Shown: positions 46,340-58,291, counted from the first letter of the stretch. The stretch: 64,000 bases of DNA from Aquarana catesbeiana (GCF_042186555.1 NC_133328.1:615025744-615089743); one strand, 5' to 3'. Numbers and translations are program-made. Notes: generated by a model not told the origin, from the sequence alone.

Positions 46340-47390
46340 CCCCCCCCAAATGACCCCATTTTGGAAAGTAGACACCCCAAGGAAATTGCTGAGAGGCATG
46401 TTGAGCCCATTGAATATTTATTTTTTTTGTCCCAAGTGATTGAATAATGACAAAAAAAAAAAAATTTACAAAAAGTTGTCACTAAATGATATATTGCTCA
46501 CACAGGCCATGGGCATATGTGGAATTGCACCCCAAAATACATTCAGCTGCTTCTCCTGAGTACGGGGATACCACATGTGTGGCACTTTTTGGGAGCCTAG
46601 CCGCGTACGGGGCCCCGAAAACCCAGCACCACCTTCAGGATTTCTAAGGGCATACATTTTTGATTTCACTCCTCACTACCTATCACAGTTTTGAAGGCCA
46701 TAAAATGCCAAGATGGCACAACCCCCCCCCAAATGACCCCATTTTGGAAAGTAGACACCCCAAGCTATTTGCTGAGAGGCATGGTGAGTATTTTGCAGCT
46801 CTCATTTGTTTTTGAAAATGAAGAAAGACCAGAAAAAAAAATTTTTTTTTTTCTTTTTTCAATTTTCAAAACCTTGTGACAAAAAGTGAGGTCTGCAAAA
46901 TACTCACTATACCTCTCAGCAAATAGCTTTGGGTGTCTACTTTCCAAAATGGGGTCATTTGGGGGGGTTTTGTGCCACCTGGGCTTTCCATGGCCTCCGA
47001 AACTGTGATAGGCAGTGAAGAGTGAAATCAAAAATTTACGGCCTTAGAAAGCCTGAAGGCGGTTCTTGGTTTTCGGGGTCCCGTACGCGGCTAGGCTCCC
47101 AAAAAGTCCCACACATGTGGTATCCCCGTACTCAGGAGAAGCAACAGAATTTATTTTGGGGTGTAGTTTCACAAATCCCCATGGCATGTTTGAGCAATAT
47201 AACATTTAGTGACAACTTTGTGCAAAAAAAAAAAATTTGTCTCTTTCCCGCAACTTGTGTCACAATATAAAATATTCCATGGACTCGACATGCCTCTCAG
47301 CAAATAGCTTGGGGTGTCTACTTTCCAAAATTGGGTCATTTGGGGGGGTTTGAACTGTCCTGGCATTTTATGCACAACATTTAGAAGCTT
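46340..47390. repeat. Inverted-repeat module within the piggyBac-family element
   Basis: The block gaccccattttggaaagtag/acaccccaag occurs twice forward (46354, 46735) and twice reversed (about 46915-46960, 47305-47345). The block gtggtatccccgtactcagg (47117) has its mirror at 46551-46572. The axis lies near 46850 in an A/T run. Arms about 500 bp. Confidence 0.8.
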
Positions 47391-48924
47391 ACGTCACACA
47401 TCACCCACTCTTCTAACCACTTGAAGACAAAGCCCTTTCTGACACTTTTTGATTACATGAAAAAATTTTTTTTTTTTGCAAGAAAATTACTTTGAACCCC
47501 CAAACATTATATATTATTTTAAAGCAAATGCCCTACAGATTAAAATGGTGGGTGTTTCATTTTTTTTTTTCACACAGTAATTGCGCAGCGATTTTTCAAA
47601 CGCATTTTTTGTGGAAAAAACACACTTTTTTAAATTTTAATGCACTAAAACACACTATATTGCCCAAATGTTTGATGAAATAAAAAAGATGATCTTAGGC
47701 CGAGTACATGGATACCAAACATGACATGCTTTACAATTGCGCACAAACGTGCAGTGGCAACAAAATTAATACATTTTTAAAAGCCTTTAAAAGCCTTTAC
47801 AGGTTACCACTTTAGATTTACAGAGGAGGTCTACTGCTAAAATTACTGCCCTCGATCTGACCTTCGCGGTGATACCTCACATGCATGGTGCAATTGCTGT
47901 TTACATTTGACGCCAGACCGACGCTTGCGTTCGCCTTAGCGCGAGAGCAGGGGGGACAGGGGTGCTTTTTTTTTTCTTTATTATTTTTTTGCTTTTTTAT
48001 CTTATTTTTAAACTGTTCCTTTCATATTTTTTTTTAAATAATTTTTATTGTTATCTCAGGGAATGTAAATATCCCCTATGATAGCAATAGGTAGTGACAG
48101 GTACTCTTTTTTGAAAAAATTGGGGTCTATTAGACCCTAGATTTCTCCTCTGCCCTCAAAGCATCTGACCACACCAAGATCGGTGTGATAAAATGCTTTC
48201 CCAATTTCCCAATGGCGCTGTTTACATCCGGCGAAATCTAAGTCCTAAAATGCTCGTAGCTTCCGGTTTCTTAGGCCATAGAGATGTTTGGAGCCACTCT
48301 GGTCTCTGATCAGCTCTATGGTCAGCTGGCTGAATCACCGGCTGCATTCTCAGGTTCCCTGTTGAGACAGGAGAGCCAGAGAAAAACACAGAAGACGGTG
48401 GGGGGGGCGGGGGCATTCCCTCCCACTGCTTGTAAAAGCAGTCTAGAGGCTAATTAGCCGCTAGGATTGCTTTTACATGAAAGCCAACCGCTGGCTGAAA
48501 AGAATGATACCAAGATGATACCTAAACCTGCAGGCATCATTCTGGTATAACCACTCAAAGTCGTGAATGGCGTACCTGAAGACAAAAAAATGGTTAACAA
48601 TAAAGCACAGTAAACGGTAAAGTATAAAAAATTGCATACCTGAAAAGCAAACATGATAAAACATAATAACAATAAAACATTGCAGAATAGAATACAGTAA
48701 AAAAGAGCAGAACACCAGAGAGAGAATAGAGAGAGAGAGAACAATAAAACGACAACTATTTTTTTTTATTTTTGTTTGTGTTTTTTTTTTTTTTTTTACA
48801 CTTTTTTTTGTAACTGTAACTTTTATAACTGTAACCGGTTCCAGGTTCGGGTCTCTCAAAATGTGATGGCATCTTGGGAGACCCTGTGAAAGTGTGCCTA
48901 GTCTGTGCAATGCTGTACCCTACG

Positions 48925-49307
48925 CTAATACTCAACTAGTGAATGGTAGCGTTCAAAACATTCACCAATGCAAAGACCAGGATTGTCAGGACAGGAGGGA
49001 CAATAATAGCGGGTGTCACGCCTATATCCGCGTTTGCTGCAGACACATCTTTTTTGGGGGGGTTCGTTGGGTAGGGGTACTCGGGAGGACATATAAATGC
49101 CTCTCATGCAGCCGACTGCATTTGGTTGGGGATGTGAATGGGGGAAGTACGGGCGCTGCAGAAGCGGTGGGTTCCCAATTAGGATTGGCGAATGCAGCAG
49201 GAAGGGCATTATGGGCACGACGGGCCTGTGTTTGTCTTCTTGGTGGCAGCGGGACACTACTTGTGCTTGCCACCTCACCAGCTTGAACTGCACTTATGGG
49301 ACTCGCC
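48925..49307 (-). pseudogene. piggyBac-type transposase C-terminal cysteine-rich domain (fossil)
   Basis: On the minus strand one frame reads FTSPTKCSRLHERHLYVLPS, and a second frame, after a shift at about 49055-49065, reads RCVCSKRGYRRDTRYYCPSC followed by PDNPGLCIGECFERYHSLVEY and a stop at 48925. piggyBac transposases end in just such a domain: a basic R-C-x-V-C-x-K-x-G-x-R-x-D-T segment, a C-x2-C pair, GLC and CF-x-x-YH. The catalytic DDD core upstream was not found; sequence at 49310-50900 is repetitive. The frameshift could instead mark a lost intron or simple decay. Confidence 0.7.
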
Positions 49308-49401
49308 ACGTCACCAAGTGTTACTGCAGTGCTGGTTTGACTACGACCGGGGTGTACTAGGCCGCTGGCGCTTGCCAGTTCACCAAAACGCTACAAAAAA
49401 A

Positions 49402-50030
49402 AGTGACAGTGATCGATCGATACTGCACTTGGGTGGGCTGGGCTGGGCCGGGCGGAGGGGCAAAACGCAGGTGCTAGCAGGTATCTGGGCTGATCCCACT
49501 AACACTGCGTTTTTGGGAACCCTAAACTGCTGGGGACGCTAGTATAGATCTGATCGGATCAGATATTGATCCGATCAGATACTATACCACTAAGGGAGGT
49601 GTACGGTGCGTGCGTGGGTGTTAGTGGTACTGGCGCTAATCTGACGCTGCTTGGGGCTGGTGCTTGCCAGTTCACCAAAATGCTACCAAAAAAACTGTTA
49701 GCGATCGCAGGGATCAGGCCTGACTCTGCGAACGCTGCAGTTATGCGTTTAGTGTTTTGTAAGTGACAGTGATCGATCGATACTGCACTTGGGTGGGCTG
49801 GGTGGAGGGGCAAAACGCAGGTGCTAGCAGGTATCTGGGCTGATCCCGCTAACACTGCGTTTTTGGGAACCCTAAACTGCTGGGGACGCTAGTATAGATC
49901 TGATCGGATCAGATATTGATGCGTTCAGATACTATACCACTAAGGGAGGTGTACGGTGCGTGTACGGTGCGTGCGTGGGTGTTCGCGGTACTGGCGCTAA
50001 TCTGACGCTGCCTGGGGCGACGCATATCAC
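49402..50030 (+). repeat. 360-bp tandem duplication
   Basis: agtgacagtgatcgatcgat recurs at 49402 and 49762, as do gtatagatctgatcggatca, aagggaggtgtacggtgcgt and gtgttagtggtactggcgct. Copies differ by small deletions (a ggctgggccgggc segment) and a duplicated gtacggtgcgt. The self-complementary tctgatcggatcaga motif lies in both copies. Confidence 0.85.
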
Positions 50031-51157
50031 CGCCGGGCGATCAGGGGGCTAAACCTTTATTCGGTAATAAACGGCGGGTGCCCTGACACTATAAAAAATA
50101 AACAAACTAACCAGCGTCACCCGTAACAGTTATACAGTGATCAGTGGTGAAAGGGTTAACTAGGGGGCAATCAAGGGGTTAAAACATTTATTAGGTAGTA
50201 TATGGGGGTCCCTGTCGCTATAAAACGCTGACAGCGAACCTAAATATTTACGTTCCTAACTAGCGTCACCAGTGACACTAATACAGCGATCAGAAAAATG
50301 ATCGCTTAGTGACACTGGTGACAGGGGGTGATCAAGGGGTTAAAACTTTATTAGGGGGGGTTAGGGGGGTACCCTAGACCTACAGGGGGGTAATACTAAC
50401 TGTCCTACCACTGCTAACTGTCACAAACTGACACTATGCAGTAATCAGGAAAAAAACAAAACAAAACAAAAAAACCTGCTTGGTGTCAGTTTGTGACAGG
50501 GGGGGGGGGGTGATTGGGGGGGATCGGGGGGCGATCGGGGGGGGATCGGGGGTGTTTAGTGTGCCTGGCATGTTCTACTGTGTTGTGTGTGTGTGTTGGT
50601 GCACTTACATGTCTTCTCTCCTCGGTGCTGGAACGGAAACTGGCCAGCCGAGGAGAGATGACATCACATCCTCTGCCTCTGTGTACTATACAGAGGCAGG
50701 GGATGTTTCTCATTGGCTGGGAGCGATCGCGAGGGGGGGGCCACGATCGGATGGCCTCCCCCTCATCTCTGATCGCTCCTAGACAAATGCCGACCGCCGC
50801 TGGCACCGGGGGGGGGGGTCCGATCGGACCCCCCGCCCACGGGAAGGCAATCACGTACCAGGTACGTGATTTTGCCTGCCCATGCCGCTCTGCTCACGTA
50901 TATATGCGTGAGGCGGTCGGCAAGTGGTTAAATGGCCCCTGTTCACATCCGAGCGTTCTGTTGCCTGAAGCAAAACGCCTAGAGTTCAAAAAAGTACATG
51001 AGTTTCTTTTTAGGCAGATTACAGGCGTTTTACTGCCTTTTACATTGGTGACCTTTGGACCTCTGTAATGCCTGTACAAAAATGCCTGAAAAAACGCTTG
51101 AAAAAAACGCCCGAAAAAATGTCTGCAAACAATATGCTCAGGTGTGAATGCAGCCTT

Positions 51158-51437
51158 ATGGGGTTGATTTACTAAAGACAAATAGACTGTGCACTTTGCA
51201 AAGTGCCATTGCACTCTGCAAGTGCAGTTGCTCCAGAACATAGTAAGTTGAGCAAAGGCTCTGTTGATTTCCATCATCCAATCATGTGCAAGCAAAAATT
51301 AAATTTTTTTTTTTATTCTCCTTGCAAGTGAAAGTGGGTATTCTTTGCATAGTGAAGCTTTACCTCATTTACTAAGCTATGGAGCAACTGCACTTTTTAA
51401 AGTGCACAGTCTATTTGCCTTTAGTAATTCAACCCCA
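51158..51437. mobile_element. TTTACTAAA MITE
   Basis: Ends tggggttgatttactaaaga and gcctttagtaattcaacccc; internal caaatagactgtgcactttg and its mirror. Confidence 0.75.
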
Positions 51438-51438
51438 C

Positions 51439-52013
51439 AGGGTTTGATTTACTAAGGGCAAATAGACTGTGCACTTTGCAAAGTGCGGTTGCACGCTGTA
51501 AGGCCTGGTTCACACCCATGCGTTTTTTGGTGCTTTTTGCAGAAACGCACTACAATTTATTTAACGTGGTTTCCCATGGGACGCGCTCACATCTATGCTT
51601 TCTTCAGCCGCTGTGTTTTTGGAAAGGGTCGGGGACTTTTTAAAATGCGAAACGGTGCTTTGCTTGTTTTTTTAGTTCAATAGACTTCAATGGAGAAGCT
51701 GCAGAAAAGCACGTTGTGCGTTTTTCCTGTGAATTTACCGTGATTTGCATTTATTAATCTGCCCAACAATAAATTGGCCAAAAAAAAGCATAAAAAATGC
51801 ATAAAATTGGGTCAAAATTGCGCTACAATCGCGTGTGCAAAAACACTAAACGGAAAGCAAAAAGCACTGCAGGAACGATCAAAAGCAAACTGCATAAGTG
51901 TGAACCAAGCCGGTCTTCCGGAGCTTAGTAAATGAGCAGGAGTTCTGCTGACTTCCATCATCCAATCACATGCAAGCAAAAATTAAGTTTTTTTAAAAAA
52001 GTTTTTCTTGCAT
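51439..52013. mobile_element. TTTACTAAA MITE interrupted by another MITE and cut by CR1
   Basis: gggtttgatttactaagggc starts a second copy directly after the first. After gcacgctgt it is interrupted at 51500-51912, resumes as cggagcttagtaaatgagca, and is cut off at about 52013 by the CR1 3' end. Confidence 0.7.
51500..51912. mobile_element. MITE with AAGGCCTGGTTCACAC ends
   Basis: Inverted ends aaggcctggttcacaccca and gtgtgaaccaagccgg; the interior has aaaacgcac and its mirror. Confidence 0.7.
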
Positions 52014-52103
52014 GTTACATAGTTACGTACTGTGGTTACATAGTTGGTAAGGTTGAAAAAAGACACAAGTCCATCAAGTCCAACCTGTGTGTGCGCTTTT
52101 CTG

Positions 52104-55100
52104 TCAGTATGACATTGTATATCCCTGTATGTTGTGGTCATTTAGGTGCTTATCTAATAGTTTTTTTAAATCATCCATGCTCCCTGCTGAAACCACTGCT
52201 TGTGGAAGAGAATTCCACATTCTTACGGCTCTTACCGTAAAGAACCCTCTACGAAGTTTCCGGTTAAATCGCTTTTCCTCCAATGTTAGTGAATGTCCAG
52301 GAGTCTTTTTAAATGTCCTTTCGCGGAAACGTTTTATCGCTATTGTGGGGTCACCAGTACGGTATTTGTACATTGAAATCACATTCCCTCTCAAGCGTCT
52401 CTTCTCCAGAGAGAATAAGTTCAGTGCTTGTAATCTTTCCCCATAACTAATATCCTCTAGACCCTTTATTAGCTTTGTTGCCCGTCTCTGTACTCTCTCC
52501 ATTTCCAGCACATCCTTCCTGAGGACTTGAGCCCAGAACTGGACAGCATACTCCAGGTGCGGCCGGACCAGAGTCTTGTAGAGTGAGAGAATTATCGTTT
52601 TATCTCTGGAGTTAATTCTTTTTTTAATGCATGCCAATAGTCTATTGGCTTTGCTTGCAGTAGCTTGGCATTGCATGCCGTTGCTGAGCCTGTCATCTAC
52701 TAAGACCCCCAGGTCCTCTTCCATCCTAGATTCCCCCAGAGGTTCTCCCCCCAGTGTATAGATTGCATTCATGTTTTAGCCACCAAAATGCATTATTTTA
52801 CATTTTTCTACATTGAACCTCATTTGCCATGTAGTTGCCCACCCCATTAATTTGTTCAGATCTTTTTGCAAGGTTTCCACATCCTGTGGAGAAGCTATTG
52901 CCCCACTTAGCTTAGTATCGTCTGCAAATACAGACATTGAACTGTTTATGCCATCCTCCAGATCATTTATGAATAATCCTATTAATTAAATAGGATTGGT
53001 CCCAGGACAGAACCCTGGGGGGCCCCACTTTTCACATTGGACCATTCTGAGTACTCCCCATTTATCACTACCCTCTGAACTTACCCTTGTAGCCAGTTTT
53101 CAATCCAGGTACTCACCCTATGGTCCATGCCAACAGATCATAGCCTGTACAGTAAATGTTTGTGGGGAACTGTATCAAATGCCTTTGCAAAATCTACGGG
53201 CCTTCTTTCATCTACATGGCAACTCACCTCCTCATAGAAGGTTAATAGATTTGTTTGGCAAGAACGATTTTTCATGAATCCATGCTGATTAATGCTAATG
53301 ATACAGCTTTCATTACTAAAATCTTGTATATAGTCCCTTATCATCCCCTCCAAGAGCTTGCATACTATTGATGTTAGGCTAACTGGTCTGTATTTCCCAG
53401 GGATATATCTTGGTCCTATTTTAAAGATTGGTGGTACATTGGCTTTTCTTTAATCTGCTGGTACCATTCCAGTCAGTAGACTGTTCGTAAAAATTAGGAA
53501 CAGCGATCTGGCAATTACTTGACTGAAGTTTTTTAAGTCTGTTTCTAATTTTATCCTCTGTTAACCATAAGGGTGCTTCCTGTGACATGTCATGAGGATA
53601 AACATTGCAGTTTTGGTTACTGAAGCCCCTGTTTCCCTCATGAAGACTGAGGAGAAGAATACATTCAAAACCTTCACCATCTCACCATCCTTAGTGACCA
53701 TATTCCCTTCATCATTCTTTATGGGGCCAATATGATCTGTCCTCCTTCGTTTACTATTTATGTATTTAAAGAATTTATTGTGATTTTTTTTTTTACTCTC
53801 CTCCGTTATGTGCCTTTCATGTTCTATCTTAGCCACCCTGATTACACGCTTACATTTCTTATTGCCATTCTTTGTACAGTTGGAATGCTGATGATGACCC
53901 CTCAGCCTTGTATTTTTTGAAGGCTTTCTCCTTTGCTTTTATATGAATTTTTACGCTGGCGTTAAGCCACCCAGGGTTTTTATTAGCTCTTTTACATTTA
54001 TTACCCTTTGGGATGCACTGGCTAATACCCTTAATTAATATGTTCTTTGTTCCTAGGATTTCATCCCATTTAGTATCTTCTAGCAAGGAGTGTAGTTTCT
54101 TGAAGTTGGCTCTTTTGAAATTCAGTGTCTTTGTATTCCCCTTATGTTTCCTATCTGTGTGATTTATGCTGAAACGAATTGACCTGTGATCGCTGTTTCC
54201 TAAGTTGCCCCGTATTTCTACATCCATGATCAGGTCTGTATTATTAGTAATTAGTAGGTCTAGTAATGCATTGTTTCTTATTGGTGCAGTTACCATCTGA
54301 CCCATGAAATTGTCCTGTAAGACATTTAGAAAATGGCGAGCCTTAGATGAATGTGCGGTTCCTTCTGCCCAGTCTATGTCTGGATAAATAAAATCCCCCA
54401 TTATGACACTTCCCATCCTTGCCACCATTCCAAACTGTGATAGGAGGTCTGTCTCCCCCTCCCCCTCCCCCCTCGGGTTAGGGTGCCTATAGCATACGCC
54501 CAGTATTACTTTCCCCTTAGTTTCCTCCCTTTGTAGCTCTACCCATAAGGATTCCACTTCCTCCCTTGCTCCATTTTTTTTTAACAACAAGGTTGGTCTT
54601 TATTTGAGAAAGAATAAAGTGTAGTACATTACAATTCTCGAAAACAGTATAGTAGATACACAGATAGAAGGCAACATACAGTAATCGATAAACTAGATGA
54701 ATTCACAGTAAATTGTCTCATACATATATTTCCCAAGAACAAGGGGGGGGGAGAGGCCATCAGCTACAGAAGAGGGAGGGAGGGAGGGAGGGGTGGGGGG
54801 AGGCCACATCCCTGCTAAAGTCCATTATGTACAGGCAAAGCAGAAACATGGTGTCTATGAGTGGGCATTTCAAATGGGGTCAGTCCATGGCTGTGAGACC
54901 CGCGCATACTTCTGGGGACAGCCTCTACTCATATAGGTTATTTTGTACATAGGCAAGATGGCATTAATCGAGTTCTCCCATGCCCTCAACGTAGGAGGCC
55001 GGTGAGATGTCCACTTTAGTAATATTTCTTTTTTGGCATAAAAAAGCAACAGTGAGAGCAGTAATTTAGTGTATTGGAGTCTCTGTTCATCTTCCTGTAT

Positions 55101-55456
55101 CTCCCTTGCTCCATTAGTTATGTCATCTCTCATATTCACCTTTATATCATTTTGGTATACAGGCATACCCCTCCCCCTTTTTTACCCTCCCTGTCTCTGT
55201 GATATAGGGAATACCATTGAATGGTTGCCAGCCAATCATGAGAGCTATTGAACCAGGTCTTTGAAATTCCCACAAAATCAAATTCCTCCTCATACAGTAG
55301 CAGCTCTAGTTCTCCCATCTTGCCCACCAGACTCCTGGCATTAGTGAACACGCCTCGTAGTCTTGTCCAGAAGCATACTATCTCCTTATTGGGTGTTCTG
55401 AGGTTGCAAATAGGACTTGTTACTATACTTACCATGGGATTAGGTGTTTTAGTCAA
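52104..55456 (-). pseudogene. CR1 ORF2 (endonuclease and reverse transcriptase), broken
   Basis: In order from the N-terminus: NARSLVGKMGELELLLYEE and VGISKTWF (55340-55240; the catalytic Glu of G-I-S-E-T-W is Lys), KKGGGVCLYTK, then after the L1 insertion VIMGDFIYPDIDW and GNSDHRSIRF (54410-54170, endonuclease), linker, NQHGFMKNRSCQTNLLTFY and VDFAKAFDTVPHKHLL (53300-53150), VFADDTKLSG with the FADD metal-binding motif at 52928-52917, and the C-terminal block LGVLVDDRLS...HLEYAVQFWAQ...RVQRRATKLIKGLEDISY to 52104. Stops and frame changes separate the blocks (for example a duplicated attaattaaatagga near 52982). The last 222 codons are still open. Confidence 0.9.
54576..55100 (-). mobile_element. 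5'-truncated L1-type retrotransposon in CR1
   Basis: CTCCCTTGCTCCATT at 54561-54575 and 55101-55115 is a perfect 15-bp duplication. On the minus strand the insert ends with an AATAAA signal (near 54603) and a short poly-A. It begins inside the ORF2 C-terminus: LLLFYAKKEILLKWTS, PPTLRAWENSINAILPMYK, MSRGCPQKYARV, a pattern of L1/Tx1-clade proteins. All hallmarks of target-primed integration are present. Confidence 0.88.
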
Positions 55457-55714
55457 CCACTAGTACCACTAATGCCCCCAATACTACCCACTGAAATACG
55501 TTCCACACTGGCTATCTCTATGTCTGGACCCCCCCCCCATCGCCTAGTTTAAAAGCCCCTCTAACTTTTTGGGAAAGGAAAAGGAGAGATTCTTCTGTTA
55601 CTCTGTTCCAGTTCTCTGACTCTAACATGGGACTATTCCACGCACATGGCTTGCAAAGGGTCACATTCTCTAGGCTCGGGCTCCAGTTTTGAGCCTTTTG
55701 GTCAAGGCACACTG

Positions 55715-55873
55715 GGGTTGATTTACTAAAACTGTAGAGGGCAAAATCTGGTGCAGCTCTGCAGAGAAACCAATTAGCTTCTAGGTTTTTTATTGAACAG
55801 GCTGAAGTTAGAAACTCATTGGCCACCATGCGTAGCTGCACCAGATTTTGCACCAGTTTTAGTAAATTACCCC
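55715..55873. mobile_element. TTTACTAAA MITE in the CR1 element
   Basis: Ends gggttgatttactaaaact and ttttagtaaattacccc, bracketed by CACTG at 55710-55714 and 55874-55878. Confidence 0.75.
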
Positions 55874-56246
55874 CACTGTCTGCCTCTCTGATAGCACCTT
55901 ATCCCACAAAGGAAAAGCTGAATGAAAGGTCCATCCAGTATAGGGCTCAGCTGTTTTGTTACAGACTGGACAACACAGCTCACCATGCATTGGACATCTA
56001 AGAAGACAGAACTATCTGTACCAACCTCTGTCACAGAACTCTGGTGTACACTCAACTGAGTATGGCAGTTGGCAGATAATTCAGCACAGAAAATCCCTGA
56101 TATTCTAAAAGAGGCCTTGTAAAATAACAAAAACACCAACATATCAAGGCTCTTAGTTAACACGTACGCAAGATTTAAAATGATTATATGTATGCATCCT
56201 TCTAACTTTTGCAGACTGAAAGGACCACATAGGCCAAACTCATAGC

Positions 56247-56748
56247 CAGGGGCGTTGCTAGGTCTAAAAAAGATTTGGGGCTAGAGCCCATAGCAGCGAA
56301 GTAAAGAAAGTCATACGCTTGGGCGGGCATACACATGTATATAACATTTACTGTACGTATATATAAAACATATATAACACAGGGAGCCTCCCATTACAAT
56401 AGAGAGAGAGGCCATTCTTCTGTTCTGCTGCCCTCAGGCATAATCCCAGTGTGACTCTGGAGGCAGTAGACTAGTGGGCGTCACCGCGCCAGCTGGACGC
56501 AAGGCGAGATCCAGCACCATGGCCGGTTTCCTGCTGCTGCCCTCAGGCATATCACTCTGCAGTCTGCCGGTAACAGTGCAGAGGGCGGTGCCGCGCTGGT
56601 CAGATCACACAAAAGGTAAATTACAACTCTCGCTGCTGCTGACTACCTTTTCATTACACTCAAAGGCTGCACCAGCTAAGACACCCGGGGCTAGGGATCC
56701 CAGATTCGGGGCTATAGCCCCAATAGCCACCCCCTAGCGATGCCACTG
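56247..56748. mobile_element. hAT-type MITE with 8-bp duplication
   Basis: Ends CAGGGGCGTTGCTAGG and CCTAGCGATGCCACTG, with CTCATAGC at 56239-56246 and 56749-56756. Both the terminal sequence and the 8-bp duplication are those of hAT elements. A frame of 87 codons inside has no motif. Its right end recurs at 63295-63366. Confidence 0.9.
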
Positions 56749-56756
56749 CTCATAGC

Positions 56757-57092
56757 TCCCAACTGTCCCTAATAATAATCCATACTGCTTGAGTCTGTAA
56801 CAAGCGTGTACTGAGCTTCTTGTACAAAAGGGTCAATATTTTTTGGTGAGTGTGCATTGCTGCTATCACATGGTGAATTCACACTTTGTTTTGCAGTGGC
56901 TTACATGGTGGTGTGGAGCAGCACAAGCAAGAATAAGATATATGTGATGTAGGGACACACTTGGTTTGATGTATGGACTCAATTATGGACTGATATTTGG
57001 TCTTTTTTGAAAATTTTTGTATTTATTTATTACAAATGTTTATTTAAAGATTATATAAAAGGTTGAATTAGTGTTTAGCGCCTGCTTGTATA
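56757..57092. other. No gene seen
   Basis: AT-rich sequence between the hAT MITE and the Tc1-like element. Confidence 0.4.
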
Positions 57093-58291
57093 TAAACTCA
57101 CCGGCCATTTTATTAGGTACACCTGTTCAATTGCTTGGTAGCACAAATTGCTAATCAGCCAATCACATGGCAGTGACTAAATGCATTTAGGCATCTAGAC
57201 ATGGTGAAGACGACTTTTTGAAGTTCAAACTGAGCATCAGAATGGGGAAGAAATGGGATTTGAGTGACTTTGAATGTGGCATGGTTGTTGGTGCCAGACA
57301 GGCTGGTCTGAGTATTTCAAAAACTTACTGATCTACTGGGATTTTCACGCACAACCATCTCTCGGGTTTACAGAGAATGGTCCGAAAAAGCGAAAATACC
57401 CAGCGAGCGGCAGTTGTGTGGACGAAATTGCCTTGTTAATGTCAGAGGTCAGAGGAGAGCGGGCAGACTGGTTTGAGATGATAGAAAGGCAACAGCAGCG
57501 CAAAAAATCAATTATTACAACCAAGGTATGCAGAATACCATCTCTGAATGCACAACACATCAAACCTTGATGCAGATGGGCTACAGCAGCAGAAGACCAC
57601 ACTGGGTGCCACTCCTGTCAGCTAAGAACAGGAAACTGAGGCTACAATTCGCACAGGATCACCAAAATTGAACAATAGAAGATTGGAAAAACTTTGTCTG
57701 ACCTGATGAGTCTCAATTTCAGCTGTGACATTCAGATAGTAGGGTCAGAATTTGGCGTAAACAACATGGAAGCATGGATCTATCCTGCCTTGTATCAACA
57801 GATCAGGCTGGTGGTGGTGGTGTAATGGTGTGGGGGATATTTTCTTGGCACACTTTGGGCGCCTTTGTACCAATTGTGGATCATTTAAATGCCACGGCCC
57901 ACCTGAGTATTGTTGCTGACCATGTCCATCCCTTTATGACTACATTGTACTCATCTTCTGATGGCTCCGTCCAGCAGGATAATGCACCATGTCACAAAGC
58001 TCAAATCATCTCACCACTGGACAATGAGGTCCCTGTACTCCAATGTCCTCCACAGTCACCAGATCTCAATCCAATAGAGCACCTTTGGGATGTGGTGGAA
58101 TGGGAAATTCGCATCATGGATGTGCAGCCGACAAATCTGCAGCAACTGTATGATGCTATCATGTCACTATGGACCAAAATCTCTGAGGAATTGTTGAATC
58201 TCTGCCATGAAGAATGAAGGCAGTTCTGAAGGCAAAAAGGGGTCCAACCCGGTACTATCAAGGCGTACCTAATAAAGTGAACGGTGAGTGT
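57093..58291 (+). mobile_element. Tc1-like transposon with CACCGGCCATTTTATTAGGT ends
   Basis: The left end aaactcaccggccattttat mirrors aataaagtgaacggtgagtg at the right; TA flanks both. At about 1.2 kb it is nearly all transposase and untranslated sequence. It belongs to a different Tc1-like family than the copies at 31131 and 41569. Confidence 0.9.
57244..58217 (+). pseudogene. Tc1-like transposase (frameshifted)
   Basis: N-terminal helix-turn-helix MGKKWDLSDFECGMVVGARQ is at 57244, followed by frame changes near 57325 and 57390. NWT of the usual sequence reads N-stop-T at 57668. The first catalytic Asp lies in PDES at about 57702; the second is in SVQQDNAPCHKA and the Glu in SPDLNPIEHLWDVV, both in the open C-terminal frame 57774-58217. 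A deletion removes part of the segment before PVLQCPPQ. Inactive. Confidence 0.9.

Larger units (their letters stand above)
45866..50927 (-). mobile_element. 5.06-kb piggyBac-superfamily element (degenerate)
   Basis: TTAA at 45862-45865 and 50928-50931; ends CCACTTCAGTCCCGG and ggcaagtgg. TTAA targets and a fossil piggyBac-type cysteine-rich C-terminus at 48925-49307 place it in the piggyBac superfamily. Most of the length is noncoding: an inverted-repeat module (46340-47390), A/T-rich sequence (47450-48130), a tandem duplication (49402-50030) and G-rich sequence (50340-50560). Partial copies lie at 11605, 34000 and 44006. Confidence 0.75.
45775..51157. mobile_element. MITE with AAGGCTGCATTCACACCTG ends, split by a 5-kb element
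   Basis: aaggctgcattcacacctga at the left and caggtgtgaatgcagcctta at the right are perfect inverted ends 5.4 kb apart. Excising 45866-50931 joins ctcattcat and ttaaatggcccctgttcac and gives a normal MITE of about 320 bp. Confidence 0.8.
52014..56215 (-). mobile_element. CR1-like LINE, decayed
   Basis: The 3' end is at 52014 (ttacatagttggtaaggttg). ORF2 pieces follow upstream on the minus strand. Upstream of 55480 the text ENWNRVTEESLLFLSQKVRG-like (55600-55560) and beyond may be the 5' part of the element. It is interrupted by an L1-type insertion (54576-55100) and a MITE (55715-55873). The 5' limit is uncertain. Confidence 0.8.

Noticed and set aside
50514..51068. 184-codon frame
   Set aside because: It crosses the right end of the 5-kb element and the TTAA junction into the host MITE, so it cannot be a single gene.
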